A DNA stretch of 64,000 nt, from contig JAGWUH010000012.1 in assembly GCA_028868535.1 (NCBI GenBank), positions 1-64,000 of the forward strand, in the 5' to 3' direction. Origin of the DNA: Sphingomonadales bacterium. Its GTDB lineage: Bacteria; Pseudomonadota; Alphaproteobacteria; Sphingomonadales; Sphingomonadaceae. The translations under genes and the position numbers were made by a program. Under the pieces are notes generated by a model. That model was not told the DNA's origin. It was given only the letters and a program-made list of their open reading frames with translations, and searched no databases. Numbering within the stretch: position 1 is the first letter of the stretch; the number at the start of each line of letters is the position of its first letter. Shown here in pieces: positions 27,854-37,576 of the stretch.

Positions 27854-28336
27854 ATGTCAGAATTCGCCCATCTTCCCTACCGTCCCTGCGTCGGCGTGAT
27901 GCTGGTCAATGCCGCCGGCCTCGCCTTCGTCGGCAAGCGCATCGACACGCAGGAGGGCGATTTCTGGCAGATGCCGCAAGGCGGGATCGATCCGGGCGAG
28001 GACATCGACGCGGCGGCCTTCCGCGAACTGGCGGAAGAAACAGGCGTCCAGCCGCACCACGCCACCCTGGTCGCACGCACCCGGGCCGAGTTGCTCTACG
28101 ACCTGCCGCCGGAAAAGCTGGGGCGCCTCTGGGGCGGCAAGTACCGCGGCCAACGCCAGACCTGGTTGCTGGCGCGCTTCACCGGCGCCGATGGGGACAT
28201 CCGCCTGGATGCCCACCACCCGCCGGAATTCTGCGAATGGAAGTGGATCGCGCCGGCGCTGCTGCCCGAGCTGATCGTGCCGTTCAAGCGCGCCGTCTAC
28301 GAAGCCGTGCTTGCCGAGTTCGCCCCGCAGATATGA
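27854..28336 (+). CDS. rppH: RNA pyrophosphohydrolase (Nudix)
   Basis: 160 residues, full length for RppH. The Nudix box GGIDPGEDIDAAAFRELAEE with TGV is intact. YRPCVGVMLVNAAG and WQMPQGG are the family's N-terminal signatures, and YRGQRQTWLL is typical of RppH rather than of generic Nudix enzymes. It removes pyrophosphate from the 5' end of transcripts and so starts RNase E-dependent decay. The ATG at 27854 is chosen over a much longer open frame because conserved sequence starts here and GGAG precedes it. Confidence 0.93.
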   Translation: MSEFAHLPYRPCVGVMLVNAAGLAFVGKRIDTQEGDFWQMPQGGIDPGEDIDAAAFRELAEETGVQPHHATLVARTRAELLYDLPPEKLGRLWGGKYRGQRQTWLLARFTGADGDIRLDAHHPPEFCEWKWIAPALLPELIVPFKRAVYEAVLAEFAPQI

Positions 28337-28387
28337 GCGCCGTACAGCGCCGATGAAGCGGCCGAACCCCGCCCCGGCGCTTCCGAA

Positions 28388-28891
28388 TCAGTTGCTGATG
28401 CTGGCCTGCGGCTTCATCGTTTCGGCTGAGACCACCCGCTCCGCCGGACCGTGCGCGATCGCCTCCGCGACCAGCCGGGCCTGCGCGCAATTGCTTCCGC
28501 AGATGCCCTCCAGCCGCGCCAGGTTGCGCCGCGCCTTGTCGAACGCGCCCTTCTCCGCCAGCGCCGCGCCTTCGCCGGCCAGCGCCGTCAGGTTCTGTGG
28601 ATCGCTGTCGAGCACGTCGCGGTAATAGCGCAGCGCCTTGCCCTGCATCCCCTGTCGCCGCGCCGCCTCCGCCAGGTCGAGCACGATCGCCGGATGACCC
28701 GGCTGTACCGCCAGTGCCGCCTCGAAGGCGTCGGTGGCGGCGTCGGGATTCCCGGCCGAAAGCGCCGCCCGTCCCTGCTGCTCCAGCGCCAGCGCGCGCG
28801 GATCGAGCGGCACCGCCGGCGCCGACCAGCCGACGCTGGACGTCACCCCGGCGAGCAGCGACAGGGCCAGAGCGGCGGGATAGTAGCGCAT
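28388..28891 (-). CDS. Secreted tetratricopeptide-repeat protein
   Basis: 167 residues from the ATG at 28891, which gives an immediate signal peptide (MRYYPAALALSLLAGVTSS). An upstream ATG at 28951 would add 20 residues. At least two TPR units are readable (EQQGRAALSAGNPDAATDAF, then EAARRQGMQGKALRYYRDVL, then GEGAALAEKGAFDKARRNLA). Two cysteines (ICGSNCAQ) near the end could form a disulfide. It is periplasmic and probably a protein-interaction module; the partner is unknown. It is convergent with rppH and lies downstream of rsmB on the same strand. Confidence 0.75.
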   Translation of the reverse strand: MRYYPAALALSLLAGVTSSVGWSAPAVPLDPRALALEQQGRAALSAGNPDAATDAFEAALAVQPGHPAIVLDLAEAARRQGMQGKALRYYRDVLDSDPQNLTALAGEGAALAEKGAFDKARRNLARLEGICGSNCAQARLVAEAIAHGPAERVVSAETMKPQASISN

Positions 28892-28962
28892 CAGCAGTTC
28901 CCTCGGGCTCGACCGGGCCTCGCGCCCGTCTCCGATTTCGTTCGCGGCCATAGTGCATCGCG

Positions 28963-30147
28963 CTAACACGCACGCAAGAGGGTAGCGACAAAAAACCCGT
29001 CGCAGCCGTGCCGCCCTGGCACGAATCGTGTCCCGTCGCCGCGGCGGTCGCCGATCGGCAACCGCCCGTCGAGCGGTTGCCAGCATCCCGGTTGCCGTTC
29101 GCGCAGCGCGGCCACCTGCCGGGCGCCCTCGTCGTCGAGCACCGAACAGACCACCCAGACCAGCCGCCCGCCCGGCCGCACCAGCGCCGCGCCCACGTCG
29201 AGCAGCCGCGCTTGCAGCAACACCAGTTGCGCCAGGCGCGCCGGCGTCAGCCGCCAGCGCGCCTCGGGGTTGCGCCGCCAGGTGCCCGTGCCGGAGCACG
29301 GGGCGTCGATCAGCACCGCGTCGGCGCCCGCGGCCAGGTCGCGCAGGGCCTCCGCCTCGCGGCCGCCGTCGAGCAGGCGCTGTTCGATCACGGCGGCGCC
29401 GGCGCGCTCCGCCCGGGGCGCGAGGCGCGCCAGCCGTGCGCGGTCGGCATCGCAGGCGACGATGCGCCCGGCGTTGCCCATGTCGGCCGCCAGCGCCAGC
29501 GTCTTGCCCCCCGCGCCGGCGCAGAGGTCCACCACCGTCTCGCCCGGCCGCGCGCCCACGGCGAGCGCCGCCAGTTGCGAGCCGAGGTCCTGGACCTCGA
29601 TGCGGCCCTCGCGATAGGTGTCCCAGCTCTCCACCGGCGTTCCGGCCGGCAACCGCAGCCCCTGCGGGCTCGCCAGCGGCTCCCCTGCCACGGGCAGCGC
29701 CAGCGTCGCGCGGTCCGCCTTCAGCGCGTTGACGCGCAGGTCCAGCGGCGCGCGGCCCAGCAGTGACGCCGCGTCCTCTCCCGCCACGTCCGAATCGTCC
29801 AGCGCGGCCTGGAGCCATCCCGGCGCTACCCCTGCCGCCGCGGCCACTTCATCGGGCGCGATCGCGGCAGGGGCGTGGCGCGAGCCATCGAACAGCGCGC
29901 GCAGCGCCGGGTCATCCGCCGCCAGCCGCAGCATCGCCGCGCGGCCGCTGGCGGGCACCTCGCCGCAGGCGCGAATCGCTGCATAGACCAGCTCGCGCAC
30001 CGCGCGGCGATCGCCGGACCCGGCAAATCGCCGCGGCCGGAACCATTCCGCGATCAGGCGGTCTGCCGGCGCGCCCTGCGCGCGCGCTGCGGCGATAACC
30101 TGGTCAAGGATGTCGATGGCCGCCTGTACGCGTGCTGCGGGGGTCAT
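28963..30147 (-). CDS. rsmB: RsmB/NOP-family RNA (cytosine-5)-methyltransferase
   Basis: 394 residues from the ATG at 30147. A NusB-like RNA-binding domain comes first (RVQAAIDILDQVIAAA), then the methyltransferase: SAM motif VVDLCAGAGGKTLALA, motif IV DAPCSGTGTWRRNPE with the release cysteine, and motif VI VCSVLDDEG with the nucleophilic cysteine. This layout is that of RsmB, which makes m5C967 in 16S rRNA. Other NOP2/Sun members lack the N-terminal domain or differ in it. Confidence 0.88.
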   Translation of the reverse strand: MTPAARVQAAIDILDQVIAAARAQGAPADRLIAEWFRPRRFAGSGDRRAVRELVYAAIRACGEVPASGRAAMLRLAADDPALRALFDGSRHAPAAIAPDEVAAAAGVAPGWLQAALDDSDVAGEDAASLLGRAPLDLRVNALKADRATLALPVAGEPLASPQGLRLPAGTPVESWDTYREGRIEVQDLGSQLAALAVGARPGETVVDLCAGAGGKTLALAADMGNAGRIVACDADRARLARLAPRAERAGAAVIEQRLLDGGREAEALRDLAAGADAVLIDAPCSGTGTWRRNPEARWRLTPARLAQLVLLQARLLDVGAALVRPGGRLVWVVCSVLDDEGARQVAALRERQPGCWQPLDGRLPIGDRRGDGTRFVPGRHGCDGFFVATLLRAC

Positions 30148-30295
30148 CCGGATGCAGTTCCTTAAGGCAAAACGACAAGGCTTCTTTCGTGCGCCAGCGC
30201 CATAGAGCGCAAGGCGACCACTTGCCATCGCCGGGCGTCGAAATTCGCTCTTGCTGACGCTAAGTCATTGGTCCTATTGGAACGAGCCAGTCGTC

Positions 30296-30952
30296 ATGTC
30301 GCACCAAGTCCTGGATCCCTTTGCCGAACCGCCGCCGCCGACCATCTATGTGGTCGACGATGAACTGTCGGTGCGCGACGCGCTCGATTCGATGCTGCGC
30401 TCGGTCGGCTACAGGGTGGAGCTTTTCGCCAGCGGCCCGGCGTTCCTCGAACGCGCCGCGCAAGGCCTGGACGGCTGCGCGATCCTCGACGTCCGCCTGC
30501 CGGGGATGAGCGGGCTGGAAATACAGCGCCGGCTGAAGGATCTCGGCGTCTCGATCCCCATCGTCTTCATCACCGGACACGGCGATATCGAAATGGCGGT
30601 CGGCGCAATGAAGTCGGGCGCGGTCGAGTTTCTGCCCAAGCCCTACCGCGAGCAGGCGCTGCTCGAGGCGCTCGACATCGCGATCGACCGCCAGCGCCGC
30701 GATTCGGGCGAGCTCCACTCGGTCCGCCGTTTCGAGGAAAGCCTGAAGTCGCTGACCGCGCGCGAGCAGGATACCCTGGCGCTGATCGCCGAAGGGCTGG
30801 AGGCCAAGGAAATCGCCTTCCGCCTCGCCATCAGCGAGGTGACGGTGCGCATCCACCGCCGCGCGATCGTGCGCAAGTTCGGGGTCAAGAGCGTGCCGGC
30901 CATGGTTGCCGCCTATGCGCGCTTCCTGGACGGAAAGCGGCCGTCGTCGTGA
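30296..30952 (+). CDS. FixJ-type response regulator (second two-component pair)
   Basis: 218 residues from the ATG at 30296. The receiver has VVDDE, phosphoacceptor Asp65 (AILDVRLPGMSGLE), TGHGDIEMAV with the conserved Thr, and Lys in FLPKPY. The LuxR-type output domain reads LTAREQDTLALIAEGLEAKE and then AISEVTVRIHRRAIVRKFG. Its stop overlaps the GTG start of the membrane kinase, so they are a cognate pair. The phosphorylation site is complete, unlike in the regulator at 19610-20209. Confidence 0.92.
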   Translation: MSHQVLDPFAEPPPPTIYVVDDELSVRDALDSMLRSVGYRVELFASGPAFLERAAQGLDGCAILDVRLPGMSGLEIQRRLKDLGVSIPIVFITGHGDIEMAVGAMKSGAVEFLPKPYREQALLEALDIAIDRQRRDSGELHSVRRFEESLKSLTAREQDTLALIAEGLEAKEIAFRLAISEVTVRIHRRAIVRKFGVKSVPAMVAAYARFLDGKRPSS

Positions 30953-32349
30953 CTGCGGTGGGGGTGATGGGTCTGCGGCACCGGTTCGAACGGTTCGTCG
31001 ACAGCCTTGTCATCATCCCGATGGAGGAACTGCGCGAGATCCTGTCGCGCCCGCACGTCAGCCCGCTGTGCCGGGCGAGCCTGCTGGTGTCGATGTTCTC
31101 GGTCTGGATCACGACGCCGAGTTTCTCGCTGGAACCGCAATATCTCGTGGAATCGCTCTATCATTCGCTGACGCTCGGCACGCTGGCGATCGGCTTCCTC
31201 AACATCCAGACGAAGCGATACGAACTGAATCCCCCGGCGATGATCCTGTTCTCGCTGCTCTACATCGTGCTCTGCGTGTGGGCCGCGCTGTTCCGTGCCA
31301 GCGCGTTCCCGGTGTCGCTGATCTACTTTTCCAGCATGCACTACCTGGTCAATTCGATCCTGCTGCGGGAAAGGATCTCGCTGGCCATCAATCTCGCGGT
31401 GTTTCTGGTGCTCCCGCCGTGCGCGTTCGCGTATTGGCGAACCCTGCCCGAAGTGGCGGGCTGGTCGCGCGAGGTGACCGATCTCGTCACCGCCCTCTCG
31501 CTCAGCACCAGTTCGCTGATCACGCTGCACCTGGTCCTGGCGGTGCGCACGCTGAGCCTCGAGAAGCTGGCGGACGCCCGCATCCGCGTGGCGGAAATGC
31601 AGGCAGAGCGACTGATCGCCGAGGAACGCTTGGCGGCGCGCGAGCAACTCGCCCGCCTCAATCGCATCTCGGTGCTGGAGGCGATGTCCTCCTCCGTCGC
31701 GCACGAGATCAACCAGCCGATCAGCGCGGCGATGACTTACGCGGTGGCGGCGCAGCGTTGGCTGGCGCGGCGCCAACCGGACATTGCCGAGGCGCAGAGC
31801 GCGCTGGACGGCGCCCTCGCCGAGATCGACAGCGTCGGACAGCGCGTCCTCACCATTCGCGCGCTGACCAGCCAGCAGACGCGCGAGTACAAGCCGACCG
31901 ACCTGCCGGCGCTGGTCGAGGCGCAAGTCCGCCTGGTGCGCAGCGAATTCGAGCGGCGCAAGGTCCGGCTGAGCCTGCACTGCGATCCGGCCCGGGCCCT
32001 GCGGCGCGCGCGCGCATGCCCGCCGGACATCGCCCAGGTCGTGATGAACCTGCTGAGCAACGCGATCGAGGCGATACCGGTCGAGGCCCCAGACGGGGCC
32101 GTGCACGTCGAGGTTCGCGCGCCGGATTCGCGCTGGGCGGAGGTCCGCGTCCTCGACAACGGCTGCGGCATCCCTGCCGAGCAATACGATGCCATCTTCC
32201 AGCCGTTCCACACCACCAAGGACAAAGGAACCGGGCTCGGCCTTTCGATCTGCCGCGAAATTGCCGAACGCCACGCCGGTACGCTGGTCCTGGCGCCGGC
32301 CGAGGGCGGGGGCACGATCGCTACCCTGCGGCTGGCGTTGCGCACGTGA
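30949..32349 (+). CDS. Membrane histidine kinase
   Basis: 466 residues from a GTG overlapping the regulator's TGA (GTGA); an ATG at 30967 is an alternative. The N-terminal 200 residues contain about five or six hydrophobic segments (for example MILFSLLYIVLCVWAALF and INLAVFLVLPPCAFAY) with very short loops, so the sensor is in the membrane. A coiled linker precedes His252 in SSSVAHEINQPISAAMTY. The ATPase has NLLSNAIEA, DNGCGIPAEQYDAIFQPFHT and GTGLGLSICREI. The kinase core resembles FixL/DctB types; the signal is unknown. Confidence 0.92.
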   Translation: MTAVGVMGLRHRFERFVDSLVIIPMEELREILSRPHVSPLCRASLLVSMFSVWITTPSFSLEPQYLVESLYHSLTLGTLAIGFLNIQTKRYELNPPAMILFSLLYIVLCVWAALFRASAFPVSLIYFSSMHYLVNSILLRERISLAINLAVFLVLPPCAFAYWRTLPEVAGWSREVTDLVTALSLSTSSLITLHLVLAVRTLSLEKLADARIRVAEMQAERLIAEERLAAREQLARLNRISVLEAMSSSVAHEINQPISAAMTYAVAAQRWLARRQPDIAEAQSALDGALAEIDSVGQRVLTIRALTSQQTREYKPTDLPALVEAQVRLVRSEFERRKVRLSLHCDPARALRRARACPPDIAQVVMNLLSNAIEAIPVEAPDGAVHVEVRAPDSRWAEVRVLDNGCGIPAEQYDAIFQPFHTTKDKGTGLGLSICREIAERHAGTLVLAPAEGGGTIATLRLALRT

Positions 32350-32454
32350 CCGGGCGGCAGGAAAAGGGCGACGCATTTTGGCTAAACGATATGATTAGTG
32401 AGATACACGAATGGGATAATAGCACTTCAAAACAGAGCGTTGTTCTCATTTCGT

Positions 32455-32488
32455 TGTGCCGGTAAAACCACTTTCAGAACCGGGCACA
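32455..32488 (+). other. Hairpin in gene-poor region (first)
   Basis: TGTGCCGGT and ACCGGGCACA form a 9-bp stem with one bulged G and a 15-nt loop. It lies about 105 bp after the kinase stop in AT-rich sequence. It could end the kinase transcript or belong to a small RNA. Confidence 0.4.
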
Positions 32489-32506
32489 GCCTGGCGGGTC
32501 GCACCA

Positions 32507-32555
32507 AACTTCCGGATAGCTGGCGGTTTCCAACCAAGCCGCCAGCTACCGGTTT
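32507..32555 (+). other. Long hairpin in gene-poor region (second)
   Basis: TAGCTGGCGG and CCGCCAGCTA form a perfect 10-bp stem around a 12-nt loop. After a single unpaired A, CCGG pairs again with CCGG, and the flanking AAAC and GTTT extend it, giving one of the strongest hairpins in the window. It ends in GGTTT, so it may be a terminator, or part of a structured RNA together with the hairpin 20 bp upstream. Confidence 0.5.
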
Positions 32556-32643
32556 CCCCGCAGCCAGTCTTCGGTTCGATCAACGCGAAATAGCGGCGCC
32601 ATCCCGCAGACCGGCCTGGAGCCGGCAAGCTCCGAGACGGTCG

Positions 32644-32859
32644 ATGCACGGCAACTTGCAAGTCGCAGAATCTTCGGTTCTTCCCAACGCCGTCCCTGCG
32701 GCGATCGATCTTCGCCAGGCGGTCGTGGCCCTGGGGCAGGCGTTGGAGCTGATCGACGCCAACAGTGCCGGACATTCCAACCTCAGCCTCGCCGCCGCAC
32801 ACGCGGAAACCGCCCTTTACCTGGTCGAGGCGGACCTGCCCCCCTCAGCGCGGAGTTGA
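32644..32859 (+). CDS. Possible small protein before the tandem array
   Basis: A 71-residue candidate from the ATG at 32644. Its sequence (IDLRQAVVALGQALELIDAN, then LSLAAAHAETALYLVEADLP) has the composition of a helical protein, and codon use here fits the host better than the flanking DNA. The frame is open upstream to 32398, but that part reads through hairpins and looks non-coding. The stop codon lies inside the first 19-bp repeat unit, so the array may have grown from the gene's end. I see no known family. Confidence 0.4.
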   Translation: MHGNLQVAESSVLPNAVPAAIDLRQAVVALGQALELIDANSAGHSNLSLAAAHAETALYLVEADLPPSARS

Positions 32860-33010
32860 CCCCTCAGTACGGAGCTGAACCCTCAGCGCGGACCTAACCC
32901 GGCAGTGACAAGCCGAGCCCCTAGCGCGGAGCTAACCCCGCAGCACGGACCTGACCCGGCAGTGCGGAGCTGACCCGGCAGTGCGGAGCTGACCCCGCAC
33001 CCAGACCTGA
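32846..33010. repeat. 19-bp tandem repeat array, eight copies plus a decayed ninth
   Basis: Units begin at 32846, 32865, 32884, 32903, 32922, 32941, 32960 and 32979, exactly 19 bp apart each time, with a decayed ninth at 32998. The consensus is CAGYRCGGAGCTGACCCSG. Units 7 and 8 are nearly identical, unit 4 is the most diverged, and the left units have changes such as CCTAA for GCTGA. Spacing is strictly kept although the sequence drifts. Iteron arrays of plasmid origins have this unit size, but no rep gene is here. A protein-binding array or slippage product are the alternatives. Confidence 0.85.
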
Positions 33011-33345
33011 GGTGCCTGCTGCCGCCCGCAGGCAGGGGCCGTCTTCGTTATTGCGGACAACCCCTCCGGGTCGCGCCCCAGCGAGGTTCGGGAGCAACTG
33101 CGGGCGCGTCTGCGACCTTCCGCTCGCGAAGGAGGCGTCAGCTTTTTCCTTCTCGCGCGGCTGCGCGCGGTCCGCGCCAGCCCTTCCGCCAGGGCGGGCA
33201 GGGGCCTGTCAATGCGTCGATGCCGCCATGTCGGCCTTGTCGCTCGCGGCGTCGCCGGTCGTTCCGCAGGTCCCATCCGGAACCGCCGATGCGCCGGCAG
33301 CCCCGCGTGCGGCCGAGGAACGTCCGGGCCGCCGTGTGACCGACG
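33011..33345. other. 335-bp stretch without a convincing gene
   Basis: Between the tandem array and guaB the sequence is open in more than one frame on both strands, but no translation shows a recognisable domain. It holds a 7-bp perfect hairpin (TGCCTGC, 8-nt loop, GCAGGCA at 33013-33034). The segment rich in CTCGCGAAGGAGGCGTCAGC and the TTTTTCCTTCTCGCG run looks like dispersed-repeat DNA rather than a coding region. No promoter for guaB is expected here, since guaB reads in from the other side. Confidence 0.35.
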
Positions 33346-34848
<1,503 letters not shown>

Positions 34849-34869
34849 TCAAGCGGTCCCGCCAGCGCC

Positions 34870-34887
34870 AGCCCGATCTTTCGGGCT
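34870..34887. terminator. Hairpin between ald and guaB
   Basis: AGCCCGA and TCGGGCT pair perfectly around TCTT, just past the ald stop on the minus strand. The short T run (TTTCCCC) follows on the plus strand, the wrong side for ald. It may be a weak terminator or a processing site between the two genes. Confidence 0.3.
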
Positions 34888-34897
34888 TTCCCCAGTG

Positions 34898-36013
34898 CTA
34901 GCCGAGAAATTCCGCAGCCGGCACATAGGCATGGCCCAGCGCCTGCGCGACGGCCTCGTAGGTGACCTGGCCGGCATGGACGTTGAGGCCATCGGCGAGG
35001 TGGGGGTCGGTTCGCATCGCCTGCTTCCAGCCCAGCTCGGCGATGCGCAGCGCGTGCGGCAGGGTCACGTTGTTCAGCGCGTACGTGCTGGTGCGCGCCA
35101 CCGCGCCGGGCATGTTGGCGACGCAATAGTGGACGATGCCGTCGACCAGGTAAGTCGGCTCGGAATGGGTGGTGGGGCGCGACGTCTCGAAGCAGCCGCC
35201 CTGGTCGATGGCGACGTCGACGAGGACCGAACCGGGCTTCATGCACCTGAGCATGTCGCGCGTGACGAGCTTCGGCGCGGCGGCGCCGGGTACCAGCACC
35301 GCACCGATCACGAGTTCGCTCTCGCAGATCATCTGCTGGATCGTCGAGCGGTTCGAGAAGCGCGTCTTGGCCCGGTTTTCGAAGTGGTTTGACAGCGTTT
35401 CTAGCACCACCGCATCGCGGTCGAGGATGGTGACGTCGGCGCCCATGCCCACCGCCATCTGTGCGGCGTTGAAGCCGACGACGCCGCCGCCGATGATCAG
35501 CACGCGCCCGGGCAGCACCCCCGGCACGCCGCCGAGCAGCACTCCGCGCCCGCCGTGCGCCTTCTGCAGCGCGGTGGCGCCCGCCTGGATCGACATGCGG
35601 CCGGCGACCTGGCTCATCGGCTTGAGCAGCGGCAGCGACCTGCCCGGGCCGGTCACGGTCTCGTAGGCGATCGCGGTGACGCCCGAGCGGAGCAGGTCCT
35701 CGGTCTGCCCGGGATCGGGGGCGAGGTGGAGGTAGGTGTAGAGGATCTGTCCCTCGCGCAGCATCGCGCGCTCGCCCGGCTGCGGTTCCTTGACCTTCAC
35801 GATCATCTCGCAGCCGTCAAACACCTCGGCGGCCGTAGCCTTCAGGACGGCGCCGGCATCGACATAGGCGGAATCCTCGGCGCCGATGCCCAGGCCGGCG
35901 CCGGTCTCAACCCAGACCTCGTGGCCGTGGGCAGCCAGTTCGCGGACCGATTCGGGCGTGAGGCCGACGCGGTATTCGTGGTTCTTGATCTCGCGGACGG
36001 TGCCGACGCGCAT
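34898..36013 (-). CDS. ald: Alanine dehydrogenase
   Basis: 371 residues, the usual size. It interconverts L-alanine with pyruvate and ammonia using NAD(H). [20 protein letters not shown] is the family N-terminus, the catalytic region includes [10 protein letters not shown], and [19 protein letters not shown] follows. The NAD site is [28 protein letters not shown] Shine-Dalgarno precedes the ATG. The opposing arrangement to a catabolic cluster suggests a role in nitrogen or carbon balance, but regulation is not visible. Confidence 0.94.
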   Translation of the reverse strand: MRVGTVREIKNHEYRVGLTPESVRELAAHGHEVWVETGAGLGIGAEDSAYVDAGAVLKATAAEVFDGCEMIVKVKEPQPGERAMLREGQILYTYLHLAPDPGQTEDLLRSGVTAIAYETVTGPGRSLPLLKPMSQVAGRMSIQAGATALQKAHGGRGVLLGGVPGVLPGRVLIIGGGVVGFNAAQMAVGMGADVTILDRDAVVLETLSNHFENRAKTRFSNRSTIQQMICESELVIGAVLVPGAAAPKLVTRDMLRCMKPGSVLVDVAIDQGGCFETSRPTTHSEPTYLVDGIVHYCVANMPGAVARTSTYALNNVTLPHALRIAELGWKQAMRTDPHLADGLNVHAGQVTYEAVAQALGHAYVPAAEFLG

Positions 36014-36082
36014 GGGGGGTCTCCTTGCAATGCGAACTGGTTACATTTGAAACCAGTTTTCCGCAAGGCGGCGCGGTCGCGG

Positions 36083-36562
36083 TCAGCGCGCGAGCCGGGC
36101 CAGCACCTCGTCGAGCGCGGACAGGAACCGCGAGCGATCGGTCCGGGCGAACGGCGGAGGCCCGCCGACCACGTCGCCGCCGGCGCGCAGGTCCGCCATG
36201 ATCGCACGGGTGGCGATGGCACCGCCGATGGAGGCGGTGGTGAAGGGCTTGCCGTTGGGGGCGATCACCGCGGCGCCTGCCTTCAGGCAACGGTCGGCGA
36301 GCAGGATGTCGGCAGTGATCGCCACGGCCCGCGGCCCGGCGTGCTCCGCGATCCAGTCGTCGGCGGCGTCGAACCCGTCGCTCACCACCACGCGCCTGAC
36401 CAGCTGATCCAGCGGCACGCGGAACGGTGTGTTGCTGACGATGGCCACCGGCACGCGGCGGCGCAGCGCGACCTTGTAGACCTCGTCCTTCACCGGACAG
36501 GCATCGGCATCGACCAGAATGCGAAGGCTGCCCGCCTGCGTGGCGGCATCGAAGCTGTGCAT
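36083..36562 (-). CDS. YaiI/YqxD family protein (DUF188)
   Basis: 159 residues from the ATG at 36562; an ATG at 36580 is also possible. The family signatures ILVDADACPVKDEVYKVALR, then SDGFDAADDWIAEHA, ADILLADRCL and PNGKPFTTASIGGA-like sequence are clear. The acidic cluster (DADACP) suggests a PIN-like metal-dependent nuclease fold. The cellular function is not established. It follows ald on the same strand with a 69-bp gap. Confidence 0.9.
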   Translation of the reverse strand: MHSFDAATQAGSLRILVDADACPVKDEVYKVALRRRVPVAIVSNTPFRVPLDQLVRRVVVSDGFDAADDWIAEHAGPRAVAITADILLADRCLKAGAAVIAPNGKPFTTASIGGAIATRAIMADLRAGGDVVGGPPPFARTDRSRFLSALDEVLARLAR

Positions 36563-36694
36563 CCGCGCGCCTTGCCACATCCGCGTGGCCGGGTCATCTC
36601 CCCGGCGATGGATCGCCCGGCCCGCACTTGCGCCGACGCGGCTATCGGGTTCTAACCGGGCGGAAAACGTCGCGCACGAGAGGAAGGCCGCAGC

Positions 36695-37558
36695 ATGACC
36701 GACAGCGATTTCCAGCCGTTCGCCGGCGCCAGCGCGCTGATCTTCGGGGGCGGCCAGAACATCGGCCGCGCCATCGCGCTCGAATGGGCCCGCCGCGGCG
36801 CGAAAGTGGCGATCGCCGACCTCAACGCCGAAGGCGCGGCGGTGACCGCAGAGGAAATCCGCGCCGCCGGCGGCGAGGCGATCGGAACGGGCGCCGACGT
36901 GACCAGCGATGACAGCGTCGCCGCGGCGGTGGCGGCGGCGGAGGCGGCGTTCGGGCCGCTCGACATCCTGATGAACAACGCCGGCATCCTGTCGGGCGGC
37001 AATCCGCAGGACATTCCGGTTTCGGCCTGGCAGCAGATGCTCGACGTCAACCTGCTGGGCCAGGTGCGGGCGATCAACCTGGTGCTGCCGGGGATGCTGG
37101 AGCGGGGCAGGGGGCACATCGCCAACACCGCCAGCTTCGCCGGGATGTATCCGTTCGCCTGCAGCCGGGTCCATTACGCCGCGTCCAAGGCGGCGGTGCT
37201 GTCCTATTCGGAGAACCTCGCGCTCTATTGCCTGCCGTATGGCGTGCGCGTCTCGTGCCTGTGCCCGGGGCCGGTGATGACGACATCGGTCCACGGCATG
37301 AAGCACTTTTCCGAAAGCTACGAGATGCGCATGCCCGGCGATCACCTGACGCTGAAGTCGCAGGAGGAAACGGCGATCGTGCTGAGCGACGGGATGCGCG
37401 ACGGGCGCATCGTCATCCCGACCGACGAACTGGTCTGGCCGACGATGCGCGAGCTGGCGGCCGGCCCCGATGCCTTCATCGCCAAGAAGGCGGCGGAATT
37501 CGCTGCGGGCAATTCCGGCCGGCCGATGGTCCCGGCGCAGTTCCTGAAGCCCGCCTGA
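36695..37558 (+). CDS. Short-chain dehydrogenase/reductase with C-terminal extension
   Basis: 287 residues: cofactor loop FGGGQNIGRAIALEWARRGA, an Asp-containing strand (IADLNAEG) suggesting NAD preference, NNAGIL, and the catalytic HYAASKAAVLSYSENLAL. It is the first gene of the IclR-centred cluster and is convergent with the TauD-type dioxygenase. It probably oxidises or reduces an alcohol or ketone intermediate; the substrate is unknown. GAGAGGAAGG precedes the ATG. Confidence 0.88.
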   Translation: MTDSDFQPFAGASALIFGGGQNIGRAIALEWARRGAKVAIADLNAEGAAVTAEEIRAAGGEAIGTGADVTSDDSVAAAVAAAEAAFGPLDILMNNAGILSGGNPQDIPVSAWQQMLDVNLLGQVRAINLVLPGMLERGRGHIANTASFAGMYPFACSRVHYAASKAAVLSYSENLALYCLPYGVRVSCLCPGPVMTTSVHGMKHFSESYEMRMPGDHLTLKSQEETAIVLSDGMRDGRIVIPTDELVWPTMRELAAGPDAFIAKKAAEFAAGNSGRPMVPAQFLKPA

Positions 37559-37576
37559 GCAGCGGCGCGGGACCGG

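Noticed and set aside
32398..32643. Upstream extension of the small frame that ends at 32859
   Set aside because: It reads through two strong hairpins and AT-rich DNA with no coding character; only the last 71 codons look protein-like.
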